A stretch of 33,582 nucleotides of DNA from JBJEFI01 sp051873875 (GCA_051873875.1 JBJEFI010000120.1:1-33582), one strand, 5' to 3'; positions 22,342 through 30,858 are shown, numbered from the stretch's first letter. Made by a program: numbers and translations. Notes: generated by a model from the letters alone, not told the origin.

Positions 22342-24957
22342 ATGGCTACAGCAGTAAAAGAAAAAGAGCAAGTGGTGGATGTAGTGGCAGAAACGGAAGC
22401 AATGATTAATGCATTAGCAGAAAAAGCAAATGAGGCATTAGAGGCATTCCAAAGCTACACACAAGAACAAATCGATCATATCGTACATGAAATGGCAATT
22501 GCAGGTTTAGATCAACATATGCCATTAGCAAAAATGGCAATCGAAGAAACTGGTCGTGGGGTTTATGAAGACAAGTGTATTAAAAACATCTTTGCTACAG
22601 AGTACATCTGGAATAGCATTAAATATAATAAAACAGTAGGTATCATCAATGATGATCCACATCGTGAATTAATTGAAATTGCAGAACCAGTTGGTGTGGT
22701 TGCTGGGGTAACACCTGTTACAAACCCAACTTCAACAACAATGTTCAAGGCAATGATTGCAATCAAAACACGTAACCCAATCGTGTTTGCATTCCATCCA
22801 TCTGCACAAAAATGTTCATCAGAAGCAGCTCGCATTTTACGTGACGCAGCAATCAAAGCTGGTGCACCAGAAGGATGTATCCAATGGATCGAAAAACCAT
22901 CAATCCAAGCAACAAACCAATTAATCAACCACCCAGGTATTGCATTAACATTAGCTACTGGTGGGGCAGCGATGGTTAAATCAGCATATAGCACAGGTAA
23001 ACCAGCATTAGGTGTAGGACCTGGTAACGTTCCTTGTTATATTACAAAATCAGCGAACATTAAACGTGCAGCAAACGACTTAATGTTATCAAAAACATTT
23101 GATAACGGTATGATTTGTGCTTCTGAGCAAGCGGCAATCGTAGATGCTGAAGTATATGATGAAGTAAAAGCAGAATTAATCGCAAACAACTGCTACTTTG
23201 TAACAGATGAAGAAAAAGAAAAATTACAACGTACAGTTATCATTCCAGAGAAAAATGCACTAAACCCAGCAATCGTAGGTAAATCACCAAAATACATTGC
23301 GAACTTAGCAGGATTTGATGTGCCAGAAGATACAAAAATATTAATTGCAGAAATCGACGGTGTTGGTAGTGAATACCCACTTTCTCGTGAGAAACTAAGC
23401 CCAGTTTTAGCATTCATTAAAGCTGAAAGCGAAGAGCACGGATTCGATTTATGTGAAGGCATGTTAGAACTTGGCGGTTTAGGACACTCAGCAGTAATTC
23501 ATTCGGATGATGAAGAAGTACAAACAAGATTTGGTTTACGCATGAAAGCATGCCGCCTTATTGTGAATGCACCATCGGCATACGGTGGAATTGGTGATGT
23601 ATACAATGCATTCATTCCATCATTAACATTAGGTTGTGGTTCTTACGGTAAGAACTCTGTATCAACAAACGTAAGTGCAGTACATTTATTAAACGTAAAA
23701 AAGTTGGCACGCCGAGTAAACAACATGCAATGGGTAAAATTACCACCTAAAATTTATTTTCATAAACACGCAACACAATATTTAGCGAAAATGCAAAACG
23801 TTTCTCGTGCATTTATCGTAACTGACCCAGGTATGGTGAAGTTAGGATTCGTTGAACGTGTAACATATTGGTTAAAACAAAATAAAGGTATCGAAGCTGT
23901 TGAAATGTTCTCTGATGTTGAACCAGATCCATCTGATGTAACAGTATTCAAAGGTGCAGAAGCAATGCGTTCTTTCCAACCAGATGTAATCATCGCACTT
24001 GGTGGTGGTTCTGCAATGGATGCTGCGAAAGGTATGTGGTTATTCTATGAACACCCAGAAACAACTTTCCATGGCATTAAACAAAAATTCTTAGATATCC
24101 GTAAACGTACAGTTAAATATCCGAAGTTAGGACAAAAATCACAATTTGTTGCGATTCCAACAACTTCTGGTACAGGTTCTGAGGTAACACCGTTTACAGT
24201 TATTACAGATAAAGAAAACAACATTAAATATCCATTAGCTGACTATGAGTTAACACCAGATGTAGCAATCGTTGACCCACAATTCGTTATGACAGTACCA
24301 GCTTCAATTACAGCTGATACAGGTATGGACGTATTAACACATGCATTAGAAGCATATGTTTCTATCATGTCAAATGATTACACAGATGGTATGGCATTAA
24401 ATGCAATCGAAATGGTATTCAACTATTTACCACGCGCAGTGAAAAATGGTAGTGACTTCGAAGCTCGCGAAAAAATGCACAATGCATCTGCAATCGCTGG
24501 TATGGCATTCGCAAACTCTTTCTTAGGAATTAACCATTCACTAGCTCACAAAATTGGGGCAGAGTTCCACATTCCACATGGTCGTGCGAACACAATCTTA
24601 ATGCCACACGTAGTACGTTACAATGCAACAAAACCACGTAAATTTGCTGCATTCCCGAAATATGGTCATTTCGTAGCAGATGAGCGTTATGCAAAAATTG
24701 CTCGTTTCTTAGGCTTACCAGCTTCAACTACTGAAGAAGGTGTAAACAGCTTAATCGAAGCAATTATCAAATTAGGTAAAGAAGTAGGAATCGAGATGAG
24801 CATCAAAGGTCAAGGTGTTAGCCGTGAAGAATTCGATGTGAAAGTGAACTACTTAGCAGACCGTGCGTTCGAAGATCAATGTACAACTGCTAATCCTAAA
24901 TTACCATTAGTATCTGAATTAGCTGACATATTACGTTTAGCTTACGAAGGTGTTTAA
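22342..24957 (+). CDS. adhE: Bifunctional acetaldehyde/alcohol dehydrogenase AdhE
   Basis: An 871-residue fusion. The N-terminal acylating aldehyde dehydrogenase (about residues 15-440) shows GVTPVTNPTSTTMFK, GVGPGNVPCYI and the catalytic Cys at about residue 259 in FDNGMICASEQ. The C-terminal iron-dependent alcohol dehydrogenase (about residues 460-865) shows GGGSAMDAAKGMW and SGTGSEVTPF, and the iron ligands in GMDVLTHALEAYVS, GINHSLAHKIGAEFHIPHGRAN. It turns acetyl-CoA into ethanol with two NADH, forming spirosomes. AAGGAGG lies before the ATG. Codon use is strongly biased, suggesting high expression. Two Rex operators upstream fit induction when NADH builds up under low oxygen. Confidence 0.95.
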   Translation: MATAVKEKEQVVDVVAETEAMINALAEKANEALEAFQSYTQEQIDHIVHEMAIAGLDQHMPLAKMAIEETGRGVYEDKCIKNIFATEYIWNSIKYNKTVGIINDDPHRELIEIAEPVGVVAGVTPVTNPTSTTMFKAMIAIKTRNPIVFAFHPSAQKCSSEAARILRDAAIKAGAPEGCIQWIEKPSIQATNQLINHPGIALTLATGGAAMVKSAYSTGKPALGVGPGNVPCYITKSANIKRAANDLMLSKTFDNGMICASEQAAIVDAEVYDEVKAELIANNCYFVTDEEKEKLQRTVIIPEKNALNPAIVGKSPKYIANLAGFDVPEDTKILIAEIDGVGSEYPLSREKLSPVLAFIKAESEEHGFDLCEGMLELGGLGHSAVIHSDDEEVQTRFGLRMKACRLIVNAPSAYGGIGDVYNAFIPSLTLGCGSYGKNSVSTNVSAVHLLNVKKLARRVNNMQWVKLPPKIYFHKHATQYLAKMQNVSRAFIVTDPGMVKLGFVERVTYWLKQNKGIEAVEMFSDVEPDPSDVTVFKGAEAMRSFQPDVIIALGGGSAMDAAKGMWLFYEHPETTFHGIKQKFLDIRKRTVKYPKLGQKSQFVAIPTTSGTGSEVTPFTVITDKENNIKYPLADYELTPDVAIVDPQFVMTVPASITADTGMDVLTHALEAYVSIMSNDYTDGMALNAIEMVFNYLPRAVKNGSDFEAREKMHNASAIAGMAFANSFLGINHSLAHKIGAEFHIPHGRANTILMPHVVRYNATKPRKFAAFPKYGHFVADERYAKIARFLGLPASTTEEGVNSLIEAIIKLGKEVGIEMSIKGQGVSREEFDVKVNYLADRAFEDQCTTANPKLPLVSELADILRLAYEGV

Positions 24958-24987
24958 TTCACAGCGTTGAATTTCACATATATAGCC

Positions 24988-25020
24988 GAGGTACTCACTT
25001 TCCCGCTAAGTGAGTGCCTC
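24988..25020 (+). other. Long hairpin in the adhE 3' region
   Basis: GAGGTACTCACTT at 24988-25000 pairs with AAGTGAGTGCCTC at 25008-25020, with one G-U, around a 7-base loop. No T run follows, so it may protect the adhE 3' end rather than stop transcription. Confidence 0.55.
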
Positions 25021-25073
25021 CTAGAAAAAAGCGGAATAATGATATACACTCTCTAAAATAGGCATAATGCGTG

Positions 25074-25112
25074 AAACCCCGACTATCCTCCAAATAGGTC
25101 GGGGTTTTTTAA
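25074..25112. terminator. Bidirectional terminator between adhE and the lipoprotein gene
   Basis: AAACCCCGAC at 25074-25083 pairs perfectly with GTCGGGGTTT at 25098-25107, then TTT. It serves adhE and the converging minus-strand gene. Confidence 0.85.
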
Positions 25113-25123
25113 TATAATTAAAA

Positions 25124-25645
25124 TTAACTTTTTGCCTCTAACCAGTTCTTCACTTTACTATCCATTGCTTTTTGTAAATCTGCTGCATTTCCAATATCTT
25201 TCTGTACTATTTTTAGATATTTATTAGGAAACATTTTTTTTAGGGAAGGAGAAAAATCTGCCCCATCCTTAGGTTCTTTATAGCCGACTACTGTATATCC
25301 TGCCGATTCTTTCTTTAACTGAATCACCGCGGGTAAGGCGTGTCCACCCTGACTTTCTAGTCCAGTAGATTTATTAAAGCTTCCAAACTCAGAATACATA
25401 TAGACGTTGATACGATCCTTTATTTCACTTGTACCATATATTTTATGGACCTCAATGTTTTTTTCTGTAGGAGGGTATAGATCTGCATAGTGTTTAACAA
25501 TGTAATTTGAAATAACTTCATTCATTTCTTTAGAAACGTGAGCATCACCGTCTTTAAACTCAGCTGCATGTGTACTACAGCCAGTTACTAACATAGTAAA
25601 CAACAGTAAAAATACACTACTTAATTTTAATTTTGCTATCAACAT
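25124..25645 (-). CDS. Lipoprotein of unknown function
   Basis: A 173-residue protein with a lipoprotein signal ending LVTGC (Cys23). The mature domain has MNEVISNYIVKHYADLYPPTEKNIEVHKIYGTSEI, then INVYMYSEFGSFNKSTGLESQGGHALPAVIQLKKESAGYTVVGYKEPKDGADFSPSLKKMFP. This looks like a small secreted fold of the kind common in Bacillus single-gene lipoproteins, but no family is recognised. GAAGGAGAGAG precedes the ATG. Convergent with adhE. Confidence 0.7.
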   Translation of the reverse strand: MLIAKLKLSSVFLLLFTMLVTGCSTHAAEFKDGDAHVSKEMNEVISNYIVKHYADLYPPTEKNIEVHKIYGTSEIKDRINVYMYSEFGSFNKSTGLESQGGHALPAVIQLKKESAGYTVVGYKEPKDGADFSPSLKKMFPNKYLKIVQKDIGNAADLQKAMDSKVKNWLEAKS

Positions 25646-25849
25646 TCTCTCTCCTTCACCTATTAAACTTTCACTAGATATGCAATGCTAACTATAAATA
25701 TTATAACTGTTATCTTTATTTTCTGAAATATAATAATTGTTAATAATATAAATTTACTAAGTTGCTCTTTTAAAAGGAATTTTACCTACCCATATGGAAT
25801 GTATGTCATAGTAGAAGAAAAAGTTATACAAGGAAATGGGGAAAACAAC

Positions 25850-26107
25850 ATGGACGAAAAAATCAAAAATTATTTAAACGAACAGGGGCAAATTAAAGGA
25901 TGGCCATCTAAAAAAATAATGAAAGAAGAAGTACTTCAATACTTGTCAACAAAATTTGAAGAAAATGAACATTATACTGAAAAAGAAGTAAATGCGATTG
26001 TGGAGCAGTGGCATACATTTGGTGATTACTTTTTATTACGCCGTGGCTTAATCGAAAGTAAATTACTTTTTCGGACGAAAGATGGGGCGAAATATTGGAA
26101 ATTGTAA
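25850..26107 (+). CDS. DUF2087-like protein
   Basis: An 85-residue protein: MDEKIKNYLNEQGQIKGWPSKKIMKEEVLQYLSTKF, EKEVNAIVEQWHTFGDYFLLRRGLIESKLLFRTKDGAKYWKL. The pattern 'YL-x-G-x-I-x-WPSK, then EVN-x-W-HTFGDY-LLRR-L, then R-x-DG-x-YW' is that of DUF2087, a winged-helix-like domain often fused to regulators; here it stands alone. The start at 25850 follows GGGG by 8 bases; an in-frame ATG at 25799 has no site. A DNA-binding role is plausible but unproven. Confidence 0.7.
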   Translation: MDEKIKNYLNEQGQIKGWPSKKIMKEEVLQYLSTKFEENEHYTEKEVNAIVEQWHTFGDYFLLRRGLIESKLLFRTKDGAKYWKL

Positions 26108-26110
26108 TAT

Positions 26111-26164
26111 CTTAAGAAATTCTTCATAATTTTCCTGCTCATTCCTTAAGAATATTCTTATATA
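26111..26164 (+). promoter_or_regulatory. Paired palindromes and -10 element before the vanY-like gene
   Basis: CTTAAGAAATTCTT at 26111-26124 and CCTTAAGAATATTCTTA at 26144-26160 are similar inverted repeats, 34 bases apart. The second abuts a consensus TATAAT at 26159-26164. They may be operators for an unknown regulator. Confidence 0.4.
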
Positions 26165-26194
26165 ATGAAGAAAAAAGATAAAAGGAAGAGTCTA

Positions 26195-26848
26195 ATGAGT
26201 AAGTTTATTAAAATAGTAATTGTTTTAGGTGTACTTGTAGTAGGATGGAAATTATTTCTTCAAGATAGAATCGGGACAAATAAGATAGAGGATGTTGAAA
26301 TGCTAGTAAACAAAGAAAATGCATTGCCAGATGGATATGAACCTTCTCGTTTAGTTGTACCGGATGTGGCATTTGCCTCTTATGCCAATGAATCGACGAG
26401 AGGAATGCTTCCTGAAGCTGCGAAGGCGTTAGAAAAGTTATTTGATGCAGCTGAGAAAGATGGCATTTCTATTTTAGCTGTATCTGGTTATCGTTCTTAT
26501 GATTATCAAGCTTCTTTATATGAACGGCAATTACAAGCAAATGGCCAAGAATATGTATCGAATTATGTGGCAAGAGCAGGGGAAAGTGAACATCAAACAG
26601 GTCTTGCCATGGATGTAGACAGTGAAGAGCAAGTTCAGCTAACAGAGGATTTCGAAAATACAGATGCGTATAAATGGTTAAAACAAAATGCGGCAACATA
26701 TGGTTTTATTATTCGCTATCCAAGGGATAAAGAAAATATAACTGGTTATCATTTTGAACCTTGGCACATTCGTTATGTTGGAAAAAATGTGGCAATAGAA
26801 ATAGAAAAAGAAGGCATTACATTAGAAGAATATAAAGCAACTCGTTAA
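26195..26848 (+). CDS. D-alanyl-D-alanine carboxypeptidase, VanY family
   Basis: A 217-residue membrane-anchored enzyme with one N-terminal helix (IVIVLGVLVVGWKLFL). The zinc-peptidase motifs are SGYRSYDYQ at about residue 98, GESEHQTGLAMDVDS (His and Asp zinc ligands) and EPWHIRYVG (catalytic Glu and third ligand His). It trims the terminal D-Ala of peptidoglycan stems, in wall maturation rather than vancomycin resistance, since no other van genes are near. The start at 26195 follows AAAGGAAG; the ATG at 26165 overlaps the -10 box and is unlikely. Confidence 0.85.
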   Translation: MSKFIKIVIVLGVLVVGWKLFLQDRIGTNKIEDVEMLVNKENALPDGYEPSRLVVPDVAFASYANESTRGMLPEAAKALEKLFDAAEKDGISILAVSGYRSYDYQASLYERQLQANGQEYVSNYVARAGESEHQTGLAMDVDSEEQVQLTEDFENTDAYKWLKQNAATYGFIIRYPRDKENITGYHFEPWHIRYVGKNVAIEIEKEGITLEEYKATR

Positions 26849-26854
26849 GTAGAA

Positions 26855-26891
26855 AAGTCATTAGGTAGAAAAGGGTTCAATGGCTTTTTTT
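26855..26891 (+). terminator. Terminator of the vanY-like gene
   Basis: AAGTCATT at 26855-26862 pairs with AATGGCTT at 26879-26886 (one G-U) before a run of T. Confidence 0.65.
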
Positions 26892-26908
26892 AGAAAGGGA
26901 GTGATGGA

Positions 26909-27190
26909 GTGAGTTTAAGCTACGATAAAACATGTCATTGGCATATTGGATATTATAGTGAGCAGGTTGATTTTGAAGCGATTGCTTATAAATATGAAGA
27001 TAAAGATATTTGGGATGTCTTTTTTGAGTTTGAAGAATATGGTTTAGTTGTACCAGAGAAATATAAGGATTGTTTTTTTGAGCATTATGGGTATATGGTT
27101 TTTTCTTTCTATGGGACAAGGGAAGTGAAGGAGGAGATTGGAATGGCTGTATTTGAAAAGTGGTTAAGGGAGAACGGAATACTTAAATAA
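26909..27190 (+). CDS. Small protein of unknown function
   Basis: A 93-residue protein rich in Tyr, Phe, Trp, Glu and Lys: SYDKTCHWHIGYYSEQVDFEAIAYKYEDKDIWDVFFEFEEYGL, then a helical end. The fold is probably a small alpha/beta domain. GTG at 26909 follows AAAGGGA by 8 bases. It sits between two terminators and is a single-gene unit. Family not recognised. Confidence 0.6.
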   Translation: MSLSYDKTCHWHIGYYSEQVDFEAIAYKYEDKDIWDVFFEFEEYGLVVPEKYKDCFFEHYGYMVFSFYGTREVKEEIGMAVFEKWLRENGILK

Positions 27191-27223
27191 AAGGATTGCC
27201 CTTATTAAAGGGCGATCTTTTTT
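27191..27223 (+). terminator. Terminator of the small unknown gene
   Basis: GATTGCCC at 27194-27201 pairs with GGGCGATC at 27210-27217 (one G-U), extended by AAG/CTT, followed by T. It also overlaps the last codons of the minus-strand remnant. Confidence 0.7.
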
Positions 27224-27462
27224 AATTTACTAAATAAGCAATAATTCCCTCGTAGACAAGAGATGACGATATCTGGCTTGATTGAACGAAGAAGCTCTTT
27301 TCCTTTATCAATTTGTTGAATATCCAATTGGAATTGTTTATTGTTTGGTAGTGTAGTAGATGAAGAACAATATGTACCGTATAAGTCGAATGCATCTTTA
27401 CATTCTTCAATAATCGCTTTTCCTACAAGTCCGCTTGCCCCAAGAATTAAGACTTTTTTCAT
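27205..27462 (-). pseudogene. Truncated NAD-binding reductase/epimerase (RmlD-like)
   Basis: It encodes 85 residues from ATG at 27462 (AAGAGGGAGA before it). MKKVLILGASGLVGKAIIEECKDAFDLYGTYCSSS is a Rossmann start with GASGLVG, then FQLDIQQIDKGKELLRSIKPDIVISCLRGNY, typical of RmlD-type sugar-nucleotide reductases of about 280 residues. After RGNY the protein stops within ten residues inside the opposite-strand terminator, so the catalytic YxxxK half is missing. A 3' deletion is the simplest reading. Confidence 0.7.
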
Positions 27463-27512
27463 ATGGAATCTCCCTCTTGATGTGTTGTCGATTTTTGTCG
27501 GTACCTGTCCCC

Positions 27513-27905
27513 TCAAATAATATCTTCAAGTGTACGATTTTCGAATTCCTTTAAAAAATTATTCAATGCTGTGTTTAAAAGACCTTTTAATTTACAATTG
27601 CCACTCATTGTGCATGCGTTGTTTGTGAAAAAACATTCTACAATATGAAAATCCCCTTCTGTTGTTCTTAGAAGTTCTCCCAAATTAATGTCTTTTGGCT
27701 CTCTTCCAAGCTGTAGTCCACCGTATCTTCCTTTGATAGATTTGATATAGCCTGCTTTTGCCAAGTGGTGAACGATTTTTTTTAAGTGATTAGAACTTAT
27801 TTTCAGTTCATTTGCAAGGCGTTCTACTGTATATAATTGATCTCTCGAATGAGCTAATACGATTAAAATCCGAAAGGAATAATCACTAAATTTAGATAGT
27901 TGCAT
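27513..27905 (-). CDS. nsrR: NO-sensing Rrf2-family repressor NsrR
   Basis: A 130-residue Rrf2 protein: MQLSKFSDYSFRILIVLAHSRDQLYTVERLANELKISSNHLKKIVHHLAKAGYIKSIKGRYGGLQLGR is the winged helix, followed by ECFFTNNACTMSGNCKL, the three-cysteine iron-sulfur site. NsrR holds a [4Fe-4S] cluster that nitric oxide destroys, relieving repression. AGGAGA precedes the ATG. It is divergent from hmp with two palindromes between them, so it likely represses hmp and itself. Confidence 0.9.
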   Translation of the reverse strand: MQLSKFSDYSFRILIVLAHSRDQLYTVERLANELKISSNHLKKIVHHLAKAGYIKSIKGRYGGLQLGREPKDINLGELLRTTEGDFHIVECFFTNNACTMSGNCKLKGLLNTALNNFLKEFENRTLEDII

Positions 27906-27954
27906 AAGGCGTCTCCTATTCTTAAAACTATTACATGTATTATATCAAAAAATA

Positions 27955-27975
27955 ATGTGTATTTCACATATACAT
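27955..27975. promoter_or_regulatory. NsrR-like operator, nsrR side
   Basis: ATGTGTATTT-C-ACATATACAT, an 8-of-10 inverted repeat resembling the ATGyATTT-n-AAATrCAT NsrR pattern. It lies over the likely nsrR promoter (minus-strand TATAAT near 27940). Confidence 0.55.
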
Positions 27976-27999
27976 TTTCAGAATTTTGTGTTATATTAA

Positions 28000-28020
28000 A
28001 TGTGCATTTGAAATGAACAT
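28000..28020. promoter_or_regulatory. NsrR-like operator, hmp side
   Basis: ATGTGCATTT-G-AAATGAACAT is an inverted repeat with nine of ten positions matching, close to the known NsrR consensus. It sits just after the TATATT (-10) at 27992-27997 and 20 bases before the hmp start, so binding would block transcription of hmp. Confidence 0.7.
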
Positions 28021-28040
28021 TTAAAAAGGGGGCATATAGA

Positions 28041-29213
28041 ATGCTATCTGAAAACACAATTGCCATTATTAAATCAACAGTACCAATATTGGAGGTACAC
28101 GGCTTAGTCATCACAGAAACCTTTTATCGCACAATGTTTAAACGAAATCCTGAAGTGAAAAATTATTTTAATCAATCGAACCAAAAAGATGGAAAGCAAC
28201 CATTAGCTTTAGCTCAAACAGTGTTAGCGGCGGCTAAAAATATTGATAAGTTACATACACTGGGACCAGCAATTATTCACATTGGTCAAAAACATCGCAG
28301 TCTTCACATCACTCCGGCTTTATATAATATTGTCGGTGAAAATTTATTAATCGCTATTAAAGAAGTATTAGGGAATGCAGCTACAGATGAAATTATGAAT
28401 GCATGGGCAGAGGCATACGGGGCAATTGCTGAGGCTTTCATTGCAATGGAGAATGAATTAGTTCGTCAAACACTACAAACTGGCGGATGGGAAGGATATA
28501 TGCCTGTTAAAGTTGTGAAAGTTGAAGAGGAATGTGACAATATTAAATCTTTTTATTTAGAACCGTTAATGAAAAAAGCTCTTCCAAATCATCTTCCAGG
28601 TCAATATATTAGTATCTTAGTAGATATTCCAAACTTATCCTATAAGCAGCCGAGACAATATAGTTTATCAATGATTCCAAAATCTGAATATTATCGTATT
28701 AGTGTAAAAAAAGAGGAAAAGGGTGTCGTAAGTAGCCTTCTTCACACTAATTGGAAAGAAGGAGACATTCTTAATATTGCAGCGCCAGCTGGAACATTTG
28801 TTTATGAAGCAAATGAAGAAAAACCCGTCGTATTTATTGCTGGTGGTATTGGGATAACGCCATTATTATCTATGTTATATGAGGCAAAAAATAGTAATCG
28901 TCCTATTCAATTTGTTCATTGTGTGGAAAATGGCCATATTCATCCATTTAAACAAGAAGTTCAAAACATAGCTGAAGGGTGTCCAAATGTAGCGACAACA
29001 ACTTTTTATGCGAATCCTTTAGAAAATGATCAATATGATGTATCTGGTTTAATTACGAAAGAATGGATAGCAAATAATATTGCTAAAAATGCAGATGTGT
29101 ATATTTGTGGTCCAACTGGATTTATGAAGTTTGTGGTAGAGACTTGCTACGAACAAGGAATGAACAAAGAAAATATTCGTTATGAAATGTTTGGACCTAA
29201 TGTTGGTTTTTAA
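28041..29213 (+). CDS. hmp: Flavohemoprotein (nitric oxide dioxygenase) Hmp
   Basis: A 390-residue protein. Its globin domain (about residues 1-140) has heme-pocket Tyr29 (ETFYR), Gln53 and proximal His85 (IGQKHRSL). The FAD domain (about 150-255) shows PRQYSLSM, and the NAD domain GGIGITPLLSML and CGPTGFM. It turns NO and O2 into nitrate using NAD(P)H. AAAGGGGGC precedes the ATG. Length is near the usual 395-400, with no key residue missing. Control by NsrR is expected. Confidence 0.95.
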   Translation: MLSENTIAIIKSTVPILEVHGLVITETFYRTMFKRNPEVKNYFNQSNQKDGKQPLALAQTVLAAAKNIDKLHTLGPAIIHIGQKHRSLHITPALYNIVGENLLIAIKEVLGNAATDEIMNAWAEAYGAIAEAFIAMENELVRQTLQTGGWEGYMPVKVVKVEEECDNIKSFYLEPLMKKALPNHLPGQYISILVDIPNLSYKQPRQYSLSMIPKSEYYRISVKKEEKGVVSSLLHTNWKEGDILNIAAPAGTFVYEANEEKPVVFIAGGIGITPLLSMLYEAKNSNRPIQFVHCVENGHIHPFKQEVQNIAEGCPNVATTTFYANPLENDQYDVSGLITKEWIANNIAKNADVYICGPTGFMKFVVETCYEQGMNKENIRYEMFGPNVGF

Positions 29214-29228
29214 GCGAAAGAGTAATAT

Positions 29229-29257
29229 AAGTCACCTCTAAATGGGGTGACTTTTTT
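29229..29257 (+). terminator. Terminator of hmp
   Basis: AAGTCACC at 29229-29236 pairs with GGTGACTT at 29246-29253, followed by TTTT. Confidence 0.85.
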
Positions 29258-29290
29258 GATAAGCACAATCTCCTTTAAGATATAGAAAGA

Positions 29291-29356
29291 CATAGAAGTT
29301 TCCATCAGTAGGAGATGAAAGAAAACTCTCACTGATGGAAATGTCACTTTATGAAT
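29291..29356. repeat. Palindromic dispersed repeat, copy 2
   Basis: A perfect 11-bp stem, TTTCCATCAGT at 29299-29309 with ACTGATGGAAA at 29331-29341, then TCACTTTAT at 29344-29352. It shares CATyAGTrGG-GATGAA, CTCACTGA and TCACTTTAT at matching spacing with the element at 3861-3911. Confidence 0.65.
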
Positions 29357-29736
29357 AAAACGAGATACTCATTAATAGATTTCCTGTAAAACGGTTCTTT
29401 TTTCCCCTTTCAGCTCATGAAATTATTTCTACTTGTTTTATGTATAGTATAGATAGCATTTATTTATCCATATTTTTATCATTCTATATATGATTACCGT
29501 ATTATGTTAAATGTGATAAAATATTCAACATAATAAAGTGCTAGGGGAAAAACAGTTCCCCATTTATTGTTAATATTATGAAGGTTATTATAGAAGAAAC
29601 AGATTAGGTCATTTGAGCTTAATTAGATGAATGAAAATTAATGGTAATAATATACAAAAATGGTGATAAATGTTATTTATATAATTGAATAAACGTTTTT
29701 TGTAGTGTAAAATTACTCTATGGGGGGGAGGATTTT
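29357..29736. other. Intergenic region without a supported gene
   Basis: About 380 A/T-rich bases between the repeat and the next gene. No ORF with a start site and no stable hairpin stood out. The promoter of the following gene should lie near its 3' end. Confidence 0.4.
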
Positions 29737-30090
29737 ATGAAGGTTTTAGCATTGCTTTTATTATTTATTCCAGTTCCATTTTTGTTTCATTTTTATGAAT
29801 ATAGTCAGCATGTAAAAAGAGGAGATGCACCATTTTTAATGATAGGTTTCTTAGCATTTATTTCCGTTGGAGGATTTATAGTAAGAAAAGTGGATATTGT
29901 TTATGTTGCACTTATTCATGCGATAGGATCGACTATTTCTATCTTGCTTGCTATGAAATTTATTCCCAATGATGGTGCTTGGTTTCAACCAGTTGGACTA
30001 GGTGGAGCAGTTATATTTATCGCAATTGTCTATTTTATAGGGCAAGCGACTGTTCGTTTTCTTTTTCGATTAGCTTTGCGAATAGAGTGA
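29737..30090 (+). CDS. Small multi-span membrane protein, unknown
   Basis: A 117-residue protein with four predicted helices: ALLLLFIPVPFLFHFY, APFLMIGFLAFISVGGFIV, DIVYVALIHAIGSTISILLAM and GLGGAVIFIAIVYFIGQATVRF. GGGGGGAGG lies 8 bases before the ATG. Similar proteins of this size are common in Bacillaceae with no known role. Single gene. Confidence 0.65.
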   Translation: MKVLALLLLFIPVPFLFHFYEYSQHVKRGDAPFLMIGFLAFISVGGFIVRKVDIVYVALIHAIGSTISILLAMKFIPNDGAWFQPVGLGGAVIFIAIVYFIGQATVRFLFRLALRIE

Positions 30091-30289
30091 AGAATAAGAG
30101 AAAGTGTAGTGTGTTTAGGAGTGATTCAATGAGAAATAAAAATGATAATACTTTTTTATCACAGAGGCATCTTCAGTTGATTTTTGTTTGTTAATTAAAC
30201 AATTTTATCGACGTAAGTAGATGCTCTTTTTTTATGTTTATAATGAAAGAGAAAGATACATCATGATAGATAAAATAGGGGGAAAGCCA

Positions 30290-30838
30290 ATGAACAAAGT
30301 TTCTAGTATAGGGATTATAATAGTGTTAAGTGTAGTGATTTATCTTTTTTTCATTCAAGATAAATTGGTAAATGGCAATGATGAAGCGTCAATTGTAAAG
30401 ACAATTCACTCAATTGGAGACTACGAGGGACCAGTGGCAATCGAAGTGTTAAAGATAATTGATATAGAAGATAATCGAATGGTTGCTTTTTTATATAATG
30501 GTGCACCAGGATACATTCAATTTTTGAAAAATGAAATGGAAAATTATGAATGGAAGTCTATGGAAAAAAGGGATAACCAGACTACGGAACTCTTTAATGT
30601 TAATCTCATAAACGAAAGCACGGAGTATTCTCCAAAGTTAATGATTGTAAGTAACTACAACAATAACATTGCCAAAGTAAAAATAATTGTAAATGGCACA
30701 GTGATAGAAAAAAAGTTAGCAGTAGGTGAGCCTAGTGTAGAGTGGGTTGAGTTTCCAAAATCAACTGATAAAAGCTGGGCGGCTGAATATGAATTTTATG
30801 ATAAAGATGGAAAACGAATAGAGAATAGTGAATTTTAA
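30290..30838 (+). CDS. Membrane-anchored protein of unknown function
   Basis: A 182-residue protein with one N-terminal helix (VSSIGIIIVLSVVIYLFFI) and an outer domain of about 155 residues rich in beta strands (GPVAIEVLKIIDIEDNRMVAFLYNGAPGYIQFLKNEMENYEW). TAGGGGGAAAG precedes the ATG at 30290; the frame is open upstream with no better start. The outer domain resembles small secreted Bacillus proteins, but no family is recognised. Confidence 0.65.
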   Translation: MNKVSSIGIIIVLSVVIYLFFIQDKLVNGNDEASIVKTIHSIGDYEGPVAIEVLKIIDIEDNRMVAFLYNGAPGYIQFLKNEMENYEWKSMEKRDNQTTELFNVNLINESTEYSPKLMIVSNYNNNIAKVKIIVNGTVIEKKLAVGEPSVEWVEFPKSTDKSWAAEYEFYDKDGKRIENSEF

Positions 30839-30858
30839 AAAGATCAATATAAAACTTA

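Noticed and set aside
26195..26848. Vancomycin-resistance gene
   Set aside because: Although VanY-like, it stands alone without vanHAX or a vanRS pair and is best read as a wall-maturation carboxypeptidase.
29979..30194. Plus-strand 71-codon ORF overlapping the small membrane-protein gene
   Set aside because: It is mostly out of frame within a better-supported gene and has no ribosome-binding site.
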